In this document: positions 1 through 8,357 of the stretch, one piece after another
How positions within the stretch are numbered: the first letter of the stretch is position 1
How the letters are laid out: every line of letters begins with the position of its first letter
Source: Serinibacter arcticus
GTDB lineage: Bacteria; Actinomycetota; Actinomycetes; Actinomycetales; Beutenbergiaceae
NCBI RefSeq assembly: GCF_003121705.1
Contig: NZ_PYHR01000002.1
Coordinates: 1,426,001 to 1,490,000, forward strand
Length of the DNA: 64,000 nt
Direction: 5' to 3'
The notes under the pieces: model-generated
Seen by the model: the letters and a program-made list of their open reading frames with translations, nothing else
Told to the model about the DNA's origin: nothing
Database searches by the model: none
Program-made: the position numbers and the translations under genes

Positions 1-683
1 GCCTCGACGTCGATGTCCCCGTCGTCCGTCCGCGGCCAGTCCCGGGCGCCGGTCATCTCGCGGAAGAGGGTCAGGTCGTCGTCGCCGAACGTGGCGCCGT
101 CGAACATCAGCTCGGTCAGCGTGATCTCGTCGGGACCGTACGTCGCCGCCAGGTGCCCGACCATCGCGACGAGCGCCTCGCCCACCTCGCCGTCGTGCAG
201 CGCCGACGCCGAGGCGAACAGCCCCGACCGTGCGCCGTCGACCTCCTCCCCCGCGAGCGCGGGGTCGGCCGCGAGCGTCTCGGGCGCCAGGGCGTCGACG
301 GTCAGCACGACCCGTCTCACCCGGCCGTCCGCGTCGGTCGCGACGGCGTCGATCGCCTCGGCGAGGAAGTCGCGTCCCGTCCGCGCGACGGCGGCGGACT
401 CGCGCTCGCTGCTGCCTGGCCACGGGAACGCGCTCCACTCCGGACGGCCGGCAGCGAGGTGGACCGCGTTGGCGTTGACACGGTCCAGCTCGGCGGCGAT
501 CTCGTCCCAGTCGGCGTCCTCGACCACGACGTCCTCGAAGCCGAGGCTCACCGCCCTGGTCCGTGCGTCGACGAGTGCCGCCACGGCGTCCTCCTCGCGG
601 TCGGGGGTGCACGCCGCGAGCGCGACGGGCAGCAGGAGGGCGAGCACGAGGGCGGTGCCGGGTCCCGGCCGCGCGTACCTCAC
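1..683 (-). CDS. Secreted lipoprotein, 3' part outside window; possible glycoside-hydrolase-like domain
   Basis: The gene runs off the left edge, leaving 227 residues. It starts with GTG inside the stop of the upstream glycosyltransferase gene (GTGA overlap), so the two are translationally coupled. Residues 1-25 form a signal peptide with lipobox VALAAC; Cys25 should be lipidated and the protein anchored outside the membrane. The mature part begins with an acidic helix and then a region (about 50-90) with W-D-E-I-A-A-E-L and a G-R-P-E-W...F-P-W pattern that resembles the first strand of TIM-barrel hydrolase-like lipoproteins. That is an impression only. Last of four polysaccharide genes, it might trim or bind the exported polymer. 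Lipoprotein status is firm; the function is not. Confidence 0.75.
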   Translation of the reverse strand, partial: MRYARPGPGTALVLALLLPVALAACTPDREEDAVAALVDARTRAVSLGFEDVVVEDADWDEIAAELDRVNANAVHLAAGRPEWSAFPWPGSSERESAAVARTGRDFLAEAIDAVATDADGRVRRVVLTVDALAPETLAADPALAGEEVDGARSGLFASASALHDGEVGEALVAMVGHLAATYGPDEITLTELMFDGATFGDDDLTLFREMTGARDWPRTDDGDIDVE

Positions 684-1948
684 GAGCGCACCGACGGCAG
701 TGAGACGACGCCGGTGCGCTCCAGCTTGTTCCAGCGCTGCGGTGCCCGGCGCACCTCCAGGTCGAGCGCCTTGAGGAAGACGGCGCTCATGAGGATCGAG
801 TAGAGCGGCCAGAGCGTGAGCGTCCAGGCGAACCGCAGGTCGCGCCAGGCCCCGTTGAGGGCGATCGCGACCAGCAGGAACAGCAGCGAGACCGGGACAC
901 CGAGCCACAGCACGACCTGCCAGGCGGCCACGGCGGCGGGCGGCAGGTCGTCGAGCCCCTGCGCCAGGGAGGCCAGGACGAACAGCAGCACGGCGATCTG
1001 TGCGACCGGCAGGACGAGCGCGTTCAGGGCGAGCAGCGGCAACGAGAGCCCGAACGTCCCGTGGCGCGGGTTCCCGACCATCGAGCGGTGCCGCGCGAAC
1101 GTCTGCAGGAGTCCGCGGCCCCAGCGCACCCGCTGGCGCCACAGCCCGCGCAGCGTGGAGGGTGACTCGGCGTAGACGATCGCCGACGGGGCGAACACGA
1201 CGCGGTAGCCGGCCCGGTAGATGCGCCAGGTCAGCTCGAGGTCCTCCCCCAGCGTGTCCTCGTGGAGCCCGCCCGTGCGCTCGAGCACGTCGCGCCGGAA
1301 CGCCCCGATGTTTCCCGACACGATCGGCAGGCAGCGCAGCACGTCGAGAGCCCGGCGCACGAGACCTGTGCCGACGTGCGAGATCACGGCGAGGAACCGC
1401 GTCTGGACCCGGTCCAGGTTGACCGGCCGGTCGTCGCCGCACACGGCCCCGACGCCGTCGTCGACGAACGCCTCGACCATCCGTCCGATCGCCGCGGGCT
1501 CGAACACGCCGTCGGAGTCGCTGAGCAGGAGCACCTCCCCCGTCGCCAGGGCGATCCCGGCGTTGAGCGCCGACCCCTTGCCGCCGTTCGGCTTGGTGAT
1601 CGCGCGGACGCGCGGGTACCGGGCGGCGAGGTCCTGCATCTGCCGGTAGGTGTCGTCCGTGGAACCGTCGTCCACGAGGATCACCTCGAAGTCGGGGTAG
1701 GTGCTGCGCATCAACGAGCTCACGCAGCCCTCGAGCACGTTGCCCTCGTTGTAGGCGGGCACGACGACGCTCACCGGCGGCCGACGCGCGCCGTAGATCG
1801 ACGTCCGGGCCCGGCGGGGCGCCCGGGCGCGGGCCCGGGCACGCACCTCGAAGCCGAGCGCCAGCGGCAGGAAGGCGAGCTTCAGCACGCCGAGGACGAG
1901 GGCGCCGAGCCCGACGAGCTCGGCGCTCGCCACGAGGGCGCCGGTCAT
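680..1948 (-). CDS. Membrane family 2 glycosyltransferase (IcaA/PgaC-like polysaccharide synthase)
   Basis: This 422-residue protein fits processive GT2 synthases. It has an N-terminal membrane helix (about 5-35), then the GT-A catalytic domain: VVVPAYNEGN near 58, DDGSTDDT near 90 (nucleotide-sugar binding), DSD near 143 (metal), GEDLEL near 233 (catalytic acid) and QRVRW near 271, the QxxRW motif of processive synthases. Two or three C-terminal membrane helices follow. The ATG overlaps the stop of the ATP-grasp gene by ATGA, which fixes the start; longer in-frame starts would run through that gene. By family it should polymerise a UDP-sugar, possibly GlcNAc, and pass the chain across the membrane. 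A deacetylase in the same operon suggests a partly deacetylated amino-sugar polymer (inference). Confidence 0.88.
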   Translation of the reverse strand: MTGALVASAELVGLGALVLGVLKLAFLPLALGFEVRARARARAPRRARTSIYGARRPPVSVVVPAYNEGNVLEGCVSSLMRSTYPDFEVILVDDGSTDDTYRQMQDLAARYPRVRAITKPNGGKGSALNAGIALATGEVLLLSDSDGVFEPAAIGRMVEAFVDDGVGAVCGDDRPVNLDRVQTRFLAVISHVGTGLVRRALDVLRCLPIVSGNIGAFRRDVLERTGGLHEDTLGEDLELTWRIYRAGYRVVFAPSAIVYAESPSTLRGLWRQRVRWGRGLLQTFARHRSMVGNPRHGTFGLSLPLLALNALVLPVAQIAVLLFVLASLAQGLDDLPPAAVAAWQVVLWLGVPVSLLFLLVAIALNGAWRDLRFAWTLTLWPLYSILMSAVFLKALDLEVRRAPQRWNKLERTGVVSLPSVRS

Positions 1949-2856
1949 GACGTCGCGAGCTCCGCCCGACCCAGGTCCCGCAGCACCGAGCGCAGCAGCT
2001 CCGGCGCGCTCGCCGAGTTGGCCCCGAAGCGCGCGTTGACCTCCAGCACGACGGGCAGACCGTCCTCGTCCCGACGGATGTCGAGGTCGACCGGCCCCGA
2101 CAGGTCGAGGGCGACGACGGCGGACTCCGCCAACCACGCGACGTCGGCCGCCTCGTCCGCGTCCAGGCGCACGGTGCTGACGGCGTTCCCGATGCGCCCC
2201 TCGCGCATCTCGGTCTTCTCGAGCACGACCACCGTCACGGCGCCGGTGCGCGGCGAGCGGTAGACCTGGGGCGAGTACTCGGTGCCAGGCGCGAACGACT
2301 GCAGGATCCAGGAGTCGTCGATCCCCCAGGGCGCCGCCGCGTCCTCGACGAGGCGCACGCCACGCCCTCCGCGGGAGACCCGAGGCTTGGCGATGACGGC
2401 GCCGTCGAAGTGGGCCAGCGCCCCGGCGGCCGACGGACAGCTGCCCCCGGGGGCGAACCGCGGGACGGACACCCCGGCCGCGTCCAGCGCCCACATCGTG
2501 TAGAGCTTGTCGGCGCAGATCGCGGCCGAGGTGGTGCTGGTGACGACGACGTCGGGGCCGGCCACGCCGTCGCCGAGCAGGTCCGCCAGCCCCGCCACCA
2601 GGGCGAGCTCCTCGGCCACCGTGGGGATCACGACGTCGGCACGCACCCGACCGACCAGGTCGCGCAGCGCGACGGCGTACTCCGGAGCGTCCACCCGGGG
2701 CAGCGTCGTGGTGAGGGCGAAGCTGGCGTCCGCGATCGGCAGCATGTCCGCACCGATCGCGATGAGATCGGGCTCGCTCTCGCGCAGCTGCGCGAGCTGG
2801 GCTCCCAGCGCCCGTCCGGCGGGTCCGCCCGCCCCGGTGACCAGAACCGTCGTCAT
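1945..2856 (-). CDS. ATP-grasp family ligase
   Basis: A 303-residue protein. The N-terminal third is a Rossmann-like pre-ATP-grasp domain starting TTVLVTGAGGPAGRALG. The ATP-grasp fold follows: a lysine-bearing strand (VIAKPRVSRGGRGVRLV, about 145-160), a hinge strand, and the metal-binding end VDLDIRRDEDG...VLEVNARFGANSA (about 260-285) with the D, E and N expected to bind Mg-ATP. It looks like carbamoyl-phosphate-synthase-type ATP-grasp proteins found in polysaccharide and nucleotide-sugar loci. By family it joins a carboxylate to an amine or similar acceptor with ATP; the substrate cannot be read from sequence. ATG is fixed by overlap with the PIG-L stop. It may modify the polymer or its precursor. 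Confidence 0.82.
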   Translation of the reverse strand: MTTVLVTGAGGPAGRALGAQLAQLRESEPDLIAIGADMLPIADASFALTTTLPRVDAPEYAVALRDLVGRVRADVVIPTVAEELALVAGLADLLGDGVAGPDVVVTSTTSAAICADKLYTMWALDAAGVSVPRFAPGGSCPSAAGALAHFDGAVIAKPRVSRGGRGVRLVEDAAAPWGIDDSWILQSFAPGTEYSPQVYRSPRTGAVTVVVLEKTEMREGRIGNAVSTVRLDADEAADVAWLAESAVVALDLSGPVDLDIRRDEDGLPVVLEVNARFGANSASAPELLRSVLRDLGRAELATS

Positions 2857-3794
2857 CCGATGAACTCCTTCACGTTCTGCAGGTAGCGCACGGGCTCGAA
2901 CCCCTCGGCCGCCGGCACCTTCGCCTGCGCCCCGCGGAACGCCGCGATGCCCTTGACCCGGCTCGCGGTCATGTACGGCTTGCCCGACTGGTCGCGGTGC
3001 GTCTGCACCGCCCTGATCTTCAGGTCGACGAAGTCCGAGATGTCGACGAACACGCTCGGGCTGAACGAGCGCGTGACGGACGGCGACTCGAAGCACAGGA
3101 TCGAGTGCGCCTGGCGCCCGGCCCGCAGCACCGCGCGGTGCACGGCCTGGTGGTCCTGGTGCTGGTCGTGCTCGGAGTGCGTGAGGATCGTGCCCGGCCG
3201 GAACGCGGTGATCGCCGCCTCGATGACCTCGATCATCGCGCCGTTCGCGTCCGCGAGGAACGTGTCAGGGAAGTCGTGCACCGTGACGTCGGTGGTGCCG
3301 AGCATCCTGGCGCCGGCGACGGCCTCCTCGCGGCGAGCCGCGGGATCACCGCCGCGGGTCCCCCGGCTCATGACGAGCACCTTGACCTCGTGGCCGCGGC
3401 GCGCCAGCGAGGCGACGGTCCCGCCGCACGCGAGCTCGAGGTCGTCCGGGTGGGCACCGACGACCAGCACCCGGCGCGGCTCGTCGCGGCGAGGCGCCGC
3501 GCGGAAGCCGTGGTGCAGCACGAGGCCGACCAGCCCGGTGAGCACGACCAGCACCCCGGCGTCGACGATCTCGCCGACCGTGTGCGGGTGCGGGTCCCGC
3601 ACGTGGCGGGCGACGAGCACCACGTACGCGGTCAGGATCGCGGCGTACGCGGCGAGGATCACCAGGCGCACGCGACGCCGTCCCCGGTCGTCGGAGCGCT
3701 GGTCGGGCGAGGAGCGCCCCACCTCGCGCTCGCTCACCACGAGATACACCAGCATTGCTAGGGCGACGCACGCGCCCACGGCCGAGACAGCCAT
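2853..3794 (-). CDS. Membrane-anchored PIG-L (LmbE-like) deacetylase
   Basis: 313 residues from an ATG preceded by GGGGGAAG. Three hydrophobic segments near the N terminus (about 5-23, 45-63, 78-98) anchor the protein. The LmbE/PIG-L domain begins about residue 110: VLVVGAHPDDLELACGG carries the His and two Asp that bind zinc and act in catalysis, and HSEHDQHQDHQAVHRA supplies the further His ligands. Family members hydrolyse N-acetyl groups from GlcNAc conjugates (GlcNAc-PI, mycothiol precursor, bacillithiol precursor). Here the membrane anchor and coupling to a GT2 synthase favour action on a polysaccharide or lipid-linked amino sugar rather than mycothiol synthesis. First gene of the operon; its promoter should lie in 3795-3981. 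Confidence 0.85.
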   Translation of the reverse strand: MAVSAVGACVALAMLVYLVVSEREVGRSSPDQRSDDRGRRRVRLVILAAYAAILTAYVVLVARHVRDPHPHTVGEIVDAGVLVVLTGLVGLVLHHGFRAAPRRDEPRRVLVVGAHPDDLELACGGTVASLARRGHEVKVLVMSRGTRGGDPAARREEAVAGARMLGTTDVTVHDFPDTFLADANGAMIEVIEAAITAFRPGTILTHSEHDQHQDHQAVHRAVLRAGRQAHSILCFESPSVTRSFSPSVFVDISDFVDLKIRAVQTHRDQSGKPYMTASRVKGIAAFRGAQAKVPAAEGFEPVRYLQNVKEFIG

Positions 3795-3925
3795 CGTCTT
3801 CTTCCCCCTGGCACGGGTTACCCCATGTACCCCGCCCCGAGGGAGTCTAGCCGCGCGAGCCGGTGATGAAACCACGCCCGGGCCGATCCCGCACGTCGGG
3901 ACGGCCTCGCTCCGCACCCGTTGTC

Positions 3926-3943
3926 CACAGATCGGGATCTGTG
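3926..3943. promoter_or_regulatory. Perfect 8-bp inverted repeat between divergent genes
   Basis: CACAGATC and GATCTGTG flank a GG centre, in the 187-bp gap between the PIG-L operon (leftward) and a small hypothetical gene (rightward, ATG at 3982). Size and position fit an operator for a dimeric regulator acting on one or both promoters. The regulator is unknown, and no convincing -35/-10 pair was identified. Confidence 0.4.
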
Positions 3944-3981
3944 ACTTCCGTCGGCCGCCAACCTGTCGTCACAATCGACCC

Positions 3982-4470
3982 ATGACACCCTCACATCGCT
4001 CCGAACCACCCGATAGCTTCCCCCGAGACCGTGGCCGACCGCCGCCCGAGACGCGCGGCCGGATCGACCCGTCCGCTCCGCTGCTGACCGATGACGACGT
4101 GCTGGACAGGGTCGGCGCCCTGGTCCAGACCGCCTACCGCCGTCAGTGGTGGCTCCTGCTGCTCGACGACGAGGGGGCGCAGCTCCCGGTCCTCCCCCAG
4201 GTCGAGATGCCGCCGCACCTCGGGGAGATGCAGGTCGAGCGGCTCGCGGAGGCCCTCGTCGAGCTCCTGCACGACGGCGTGGGCCTGGTGCTCGTGTGGG
4301 AGGAGCCGTCGCTGCCCGAGCTCACCGATCTCGAGGATCTGCCGGGACCGAGCATGGTGGCCGCCGCCGTCGCCCGGACGGGGCACGCGCTGCGCGCCCA
4401 GGTGGTGGTGCGCCGCGGTCACCGGGTCGCGCTGTGGACGCCGCCGACGCCGGCGGGCCGGGCTGGGTGA
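3982..4470 (+). CDS. Hypothetical protein, 162 aa
   Basis: Not recognised. The first 35 residues are rich in Pro, Arg and Ser and look disordered. A compact alpha/beta part follows (about 36-160) with a WWLLLLDDEG strand near 52-61, an amphipathic helix (VERLAEALVELLHDG) and a second strand GLVLVWEEP. There is no signal peptide or membrane helix. The ATG lies 187 bp from the divergent PIG-L start, and codon use matches the neighbours. It is convergent with folD. Coding appears real because the frame keeps strong third-position GC bias from the ATG to the stop. Confidence 0.6.
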   Translation: MTPSHRSEPPDSFPRDRGRPPPETRGRIDPSAPLLTDDDVLDRVGALVQTAYRRQWWLLLLDDEGAQLPVLPQVEMPPHLGEMQVERLAEALVELLHDGVGLVLVWEEPSLPELTDLEDLPGPSMVAAAVARTGHALRAQVVVRRGHRVALWTPPTPAGRAG

Positions 4471-4525
4471 GCACCGGGGCCGGGTCGGCGGCGTCTGCGC
4501 TGCGGCTGCGTCTGCAGCCGGACGG

Positions 4526-5398
4526 TCAGGCGGTCGGGCGTCCGGCCGCCCGGCGCTCCGCCGCCTCGACGGCGTTGCGGAACAGCAGGGCGATCGTCGT
4601 CGGGCCCACGCCGCCGACGCGCGGCGTGATCGCGCCGGCGACGTCCTCGCACGACTCGTCGACGTCGGGCAGGAGCTTCTTGCCCTCGTACCTGACCCCG
4701 CCGCCGACCACGGTCACGCCGGGCGTGAGGTGCTCGGGGCGCAGGATCCCGGGGACCCCGACCGCCGCGATGACGACGTCGGCGCGGCGGGTGTAGTCGG
4801 CCCAGTCCGGCACCCCGGTGTGCACCACGGTGACGGCGGCGTTCGCCGTCGGACGCTTCTGGCTCAGCAGCAGCGCCAGCGGGCGCCCCAGCGTGGTGCC
4901 GCGCCCGAGGATGCAGACCTCCCGACCCGAGACGGGGATCTCGTAGTGCGCCAGGAGCGCCTCGATCCCGGCCGGGGTGCACGGCACGGGACCGGGCATC
5001 CCGAGGGCCAGCCGGCCCATGTTGACCGGGTGCAGGCCGTCCACATCCTTGTCGGGGTCGAGGGCCAGCAGCGCGACGTCGAAGTCGATCTGCGGCGGGG
5101 TCGGGTGCTGCAGCAGGACCGCGTCCACGTCGTCGGCCTCGTTCATCTCGCGCACCGCCGCCAGCACGTCCGCCTGCGAGGCGTCCTGGCCGAGGTGGAT
5201 GTGCGGCGAGGTGAGGCCGAGCTCGGCGGCCTTGGTCTGCTTCATCCGGATGTACCCGGCGCTGGCCGAGTCCTCGCCCACGAGGATCGTCCCGAGACCG
5301 GGGCGGTGCCCGGCCGCGACGAGCGCGTCGATCCGCGGCGCGAGGGAGGTCAGGACGGCTTCGGCCACGGGCCGACCCGCCATCATCAGGGCTGCCAC
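4526..5398 (-). CDS. folD: Bifunctional methylene-THF dehydrogenase / methenyl-THF cyclohydrolase
   Basis: FolD interconverts 5,10-methylene-THF, 5,10-methenyl-THF and 10-formyl-THF using NADP in the cytoplasm, feeding purine synthesis. At 290 residues it has family length. Visible signatures: GYIRMKQTKA near 50 with the catalytic Tyr and Lys, DKDVDGLHPVNMGRL near 120, PCTPAGIEALL near 140 and the dinucleotide loop GRGTTLGRP near 165. The usual QLPLP is QHPTP here, and the last glycine-rich strand is GVTVVGGGV, both mild variants. The gene starts 10 bp after the glyA stop, so it shares the riboswitch-controlled transcript. A GTG start at 5398 is used here; a downstream ATG ATG pair is possible. 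Confidence 0.95.
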   Translation of the reverse strand: MAALMMAGRPVAEAVLTSLAPRIDALVAAGHRPGLGTILVGEDSASAGYIRMKQTKAAELGLTSPHIHLGQDASQADVLAAVREMNEADDVDAVLLQHPTPPQIDFDVALLALDPDKDVDGLHPVNMGRLALGMPGPVPCTPAGIEALLAHYEIPVSGREVCILGRGTTLGRPLALLLSQKRPTANAAVTVVHTGVPDWADYTRRADVVIAAVGVPGILRPEHLTPGVTVVGGGVRYEGKKLLPDVDESCEDVAGAITPRVGGVGPTTIALLFRNAVEAAERRAAGRPTA

Positions 5399-5408
5399 GT
5401 CCGCGGCC

Positions 5409-6704
5409 CTACTGCGCGAGGCCGGGGTAGAGCGGGAAGTCGGCCGTGAGGCGGTCGACCCGCGCGTGCAGCGCCTCGACGTCGGCGCCGGTGCCCTGGA
5501 TCAGCGCCGTGGCGATGATCTCGGCGACCTCGGTGAACTCCGCGGCACCGAAGCCGCGGGTGGCGAGCGCGGGCGTGCCGATGCGCAGGCCGGAGGTGAC
5601 GCGCGGCGGGCGCGGGTCCCACGGCACGGCGTTGCGGTTCACGGTGATGCCGGCGGTGTGCAGGAGGTCCTCGGCCTGCTGGCCGTCGAGCGGGGAGTGA
5701 CGCAGGTCGACCAGCACGAGGTGGACGTCGGTGCCGCCGGTGAGGACGGAGACGCCCGCGGCGGCGACATCGGGTGCGTTCAGGCGGTCGGCGATGATCT
5801 GCGCGCCCTCGAGCGTGCGGGCCTGGCGGTCCTTGAACGCCTCGCCGGCGGCGACCTTGAACGCGACGGCCTTCGCGGCGATGACGTGCATCAGCGGGCC
5901 ACCCTGCTGGCCCGGGAAGACGGCGGAGTTGAGCTTCTTGCCCCACGGCTCCTCGTCGCGCGCCAGGATCAGGCCCGAGCGGGGGCCGCCGAGCGTCTTG
6001 TGCACGGTGGTGGAGACGACGTCGGAGTACGGCACCGGGTTGGGGTGCAGGCCCGCGGCCACGAGGCCCGCGAAGTGCGCCATGTCGGTCCACAGCAGCG
6101 CACCGACCTCGTCGGCGATGGAACGGAACGCCTCGAAGTCGAGGTGGCGCGGGTAGGCGGACCACCCGGCGATGATGACGCGCGGCTTCGACTCGAGCGC
6201 CTTGGCGCGCAGCGCGTCGTAGTCGATCCGGTAGGTCTCCGGGTCGACCTCGTAGGCGGCGACGTCGTAGAGCCTGCCGGAGAAGTTGATCTTCATGCCG
6301 TGCGTGAGGTGGCCGCCGTGCGCCAGCGAGAGGCCGAGGATCGTGTCGCCCGGCGTGGCGAGAGCGTGCAGCACGGCCGCGTTCGCCGTCGCGCCGGAGT
6401 GCGGCTGGACGTTGGCGTAGCCGGCGCCGAAGAGCGACTTCGCGCGCTCGATGGCGAGGTTCTCCGCGACGTCGACCTCCTCGCAGCCGCCGTAGTACCG
6501 GCGGCCGGGGTAACCCTCGGCGTACTTGTTGGTCAGGACGCTGCCCTGGGCCTGCAGCACGGCGCGCGGCACGAAGTTCTCGCTGGCGATCATCTCGAGC
6601 GTCTCGCGCTGGCGCGCGAGCTCACCCTCGAGGACGGCGGCGATCTCGGGGTCGAGGTCCGCGAGGGTCGCGTTGGCGATCTCGGCGTTCGTCAGTTCGG
6701 ACAC
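5409..6704 (-). CDS. glyA: Serine hydroxymethyltransferase
   Basis: GlyA is a PLP enzyme that converts serine and THF into glycine and methylene-THF. The 431-residue protein shows [15 protein letters not shown] (about 48-62), [10 protein letters not shown] (about 93-102), the [12 protein letters not shown] strand and the PLP lysine in [14 protein letters not shown]. The GTG at 6704 is chosen because AAGGAG lies five bases upstream; the in-frame GTG seven codons earlier has no such site and sits next to the leader RNA. The ZTP riboswitch ends about 55 bp upstream. glyA and folD therefore form a one-carbon operon induced when ZTP signals folate shortage. Confidence 0.96.
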   Translation of the reverse strand: MSELTNAEIANATLADLDPEIAAVLEGELARQRETLEMIASENFVPRAVLQAQGSVLTNKYAEGYPGRRYYGGCEEVDVAENLAIERAKSLFGAGYANVQPHSGATANAAVLHALATPGDTILGLSLAHGGHLTHGMKINFSGRLYDVAAYEVDPETYRIDYDALRAKALESKPRVIIAGWSAYPRHLDFEAFRSIADEVGALLWTDMAHFAGLVAAGLHPNPVPYSDVVSTTVHKTLGGPRSGLILARDEEPWGKKLNSAVFPGQQGGPLMHVIAAKAVAFKVAAGEAFKDRQARTLEGAQIIADRLNAPDVAAAGVSVLTGGTDVHLVLVDLRHSPLDGQQAEDLLHTAGITVNRNAVPWDPRPPRVTSGLRIGTPALATRGFGAAEFTEVAEIIATALIQGTGADVEALHARVDRLTADFPLYPGLAQ

Positions 6705-6757
6705 GGGGAGCTCCTTGGTCGGCACTCAGGACGTGCGGATGCACACCTGCGTGACCG

Positions 6758-6842
6758 CGAGACCCAGGCGGGCGACCCCGTGGCCGGCTAACCTCATCGC
6801 TCCCCGGTGGTTCGTCCACCTGGCGCCAGTCGCGACGTCGTC
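6758..6842 (-). promoter_or_regulatory. ZTP (pfl) riboswitch upstream of glyA-folD
   Basis: Read on the minus strand, the leader contains GCGACTGGCGCC, then a short hairpin GGTGG-ACGAA-CCACC running into CCACCGGGGAGC, a spacer hairpin, and CCCGCCTGGGT. These are the conserved blocks of the pfl motif: the GACUGGC strand of the first stem, the ACCACCGGGGAGC block, and the C-GCCUGGG arm that forms the pseudoknot and ligand pocket. The family binds ZTP/ZMP, the alarmone of low 10-formyl-THF, and turns on folate and purine genes. It sits only a few bases after the GNAT stop codon and before glyA, a classic target. Boundaries are approximate. Confidence 0.9.
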
Positions 6843-6846
6843 GAGC

Positions 6847-7443
6847 CTACCCGAGGGAGGACCGGCGGGCCGAGTCGTCCGCGGGAGCGACGTCGTTCTC
6901 GACGGCGTCGGCCTCCGCGTCGTCACCGTCGCCGTCGCCGTCGCCATCGCCATCGCCATCGCCATCGCCGAGGATCTTCTTGAGGTAGGCATAGGTCAGC
7001 TCGCCCGTGTGCTGGTCGTAGGCGTGCTCGAAGCCCTGGCCGGCGTACAGCGACAGGTTCTGCTTGGAGTCCTTGCCCGTGAAGACCCAGACCTCCTGGG
7101 TCTGCTCCGGCAGGTACTGCAGCACCGCCATGAGCAGCTGCGTACCGATGCCCGTGCCCTGCAGGTCGGGCACGACGGCGAGCCGGCCGAGCGTGGCCTT
7201 GCCGCCCTCGAGCTCGACGCGGATCGAGCCGACGAGGCGGTGGCCCTGCCAGCCGCCGAGCGTGACGACGTCGCTGCGGTCCAGGTCGGTCAGCAGCTCG
7301 TCGATGGTCTGGGTCAGGGGCGGGATGTGGGGATCGCCGTACCGCTGGGCCTCGGTCACGAACGCCGCTCGCCTCACGGTGAGCAGCTCCCCCGCGTCCT
7401 CGGCCTCCACGACGTCGATGCGCAGGCCCTCGTTGGTGCTCAT
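6847..7443 (-). CDS. GNAT family N-acetyltransferase with acidic DG-repeat tail
   Basis: The first ~160 residues are a complete GNAT domain: VTLGGWQGHRLVGSIRVEL strand, LGRLAVVPDLQGTGIGTQLL with the acetyl-CoA-binding R/Q-x-x-G-x-G/A loop, and FTGKDSKQNLSLYAGQGFEHA with the usual Y-x-x-x-G-F end. A tail of eight DG pairs and further Asp/Glu/Ala follows, almost certainly disordered. The tail is encoded by a run of hexamers (see repeat). The start ATG is at 7443, 41 bp from the divergent purU. The stop abuts the glyA riboswitch, so transcription from this gene could read into glyA. Acceptor substrate unknown. Confidence 0.88.
   Translation of the reverse strand: MSTNEGLRIDVVEAEDAGELLTVRRAAFVTEAQRYGDPHIPPLTQTIDELLTDLDRSDVVTLGGWQGHRLVGSIRVELEGGKATLGRLAVVPDLQGTGIGTQLLMAVLQYLPEQTQEVWVFTGKDSKQNLSLYAGQGFEHAYDQHTGELTYAYLKKILGDGDGDGDGDGDGDGDDAEADAVENDVAPADDSARRSSLG
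6925..6969. repeat. Hexamer microsatellite encoding a DG tract
   Basis: About seven tandem hexamers, CGCCGT then CGCCAT on the plus strand, lie inside the 3' end of the GNAT gene and code for alternating Asp-Gly. Slippage would change tail length in steps of two residues without breaking the frame. Confidence 0.8.
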
Positions 7444-7484
7444 GACTCGATCATGGCAGACCCGGGCGCGATCGGGCCGGTACC

Positions 7485-8336
7485 GTGGCCGCCGTGACCA
7501 GATGGGTACTCACGCTCTCCTGCCCCGACCGACCGGGCATCGTCGCGGCCGTCGCCGGGGCGCTCGCCGACCTCGCGGGCAACATCACGGAGTCCCAGCA
7601 GTACGGGGACGCGGACTCCGGCCTGTTCTTCATGCGGGTCGAGGCCGAGGCCGACGTCGAGCGCGAGGCGCTCGAGGAGGCGCTCGCCGGCGTGACCGAG
7701 CAGTTCGACATGACGTGGGAGCTCGACGTCGTCGGTCGCCCCGTGCGGACCGTCGTCATGGTCTCCACCGCCTCGCACTGCCTGCACGACCTGGCCTACC
7801 AGCAGCGCTCCGGCCGGCTGCCGGTCGACGTCGTCGCCGTGGTGTCCAACCACACCGCGCTGCAGGGCATCGCCGACTTCTACGAGCTGCCGTTCCACCA
7901 CGTCCCCGTCACGCGCGAGACGAAGGCCCGGGCCGAGGCCGAGCTGCTCCGGATCGTGCGGGAGACCGACGCCGAGCTGGTGGTGCTCGCCCGGTACATG
8001 CAGATCCTGTCGGACGACCTGTGCCGCGAGCTGGCCGGTCGGGTCATCAACATCCACCACTCGTTCCTGCCCTCGTTCAAGGGGGCCCGCCCCTACGCGC
8101 AGGCCCACGCCCGCGGCGTCAAGCTCATCGGGGCGACGGCGCACTACGCCACCGCCGACCTCGACGAGGGCCCGATCATCGAGCAGGACGTCGAGCGCGT
8201 CGAGCACGACGACGCCGTGAGCGAGCTGCAGGCGATGGGCGAGGACGTCGAGCGACGGGTCCTCGGCCGCGCCGTGCGCTGGCACGCCGAGCACCGCGTG
8301 CTGGTCGACGGCCGCCGGACCGTCGTCTTCCGCTGA
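7485..8336 (+). CDS. purU: Formyltetrahydrofolate deformylase
   Basis: PurU hydrolyses 10-formyl-THF to THF and formate, balancing the one-carbon pool. The 283-residue protein has an N-terminal ACT domain (about 5-80, LTLSCPDRPGIVAAVAG) and a C-terminal formyltransferase-like domain. The latter shows SNHTALQGIADFYELPF, VLARYMQILSD, INIHHSFLPSFKGARPY (catalytic Asn/His) and YATADLDEGPIIEQ (catalytic Asp). Two GTG starts nine bases apart (7485, 7494) are possible. It is divergent from the GNAT gene and near glyA and folD, which make and use the same folate forms. Confidence 0.94.
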   Translation: MAAVTRWVLTLSCPDRPGIVAAVAGALADLAGNITESQQYGDADSGLFFMRVEAEADVEREALEEALAGVTEQFDMTWELDVVGRPVRTVVMVSTASHCLHDLAYQQRSGRLPVDVVAVVSNHTALQGIADFYELPFHHVPVTRETKARAEAELLRIVRETDAELVVLARYMQILSDDLCRELAGRVINIHHSFLPSFKGARPYAQAHARGVKLIGATAHYATADLDEGPIIEQDVERVEHDDAVSELQAMGEDVERRVLGRAVRWHAEHRVLVDGRRTVVFR

Positions 8337-8357
8337 CGCGCAGCCGCGGGGCAGCGC

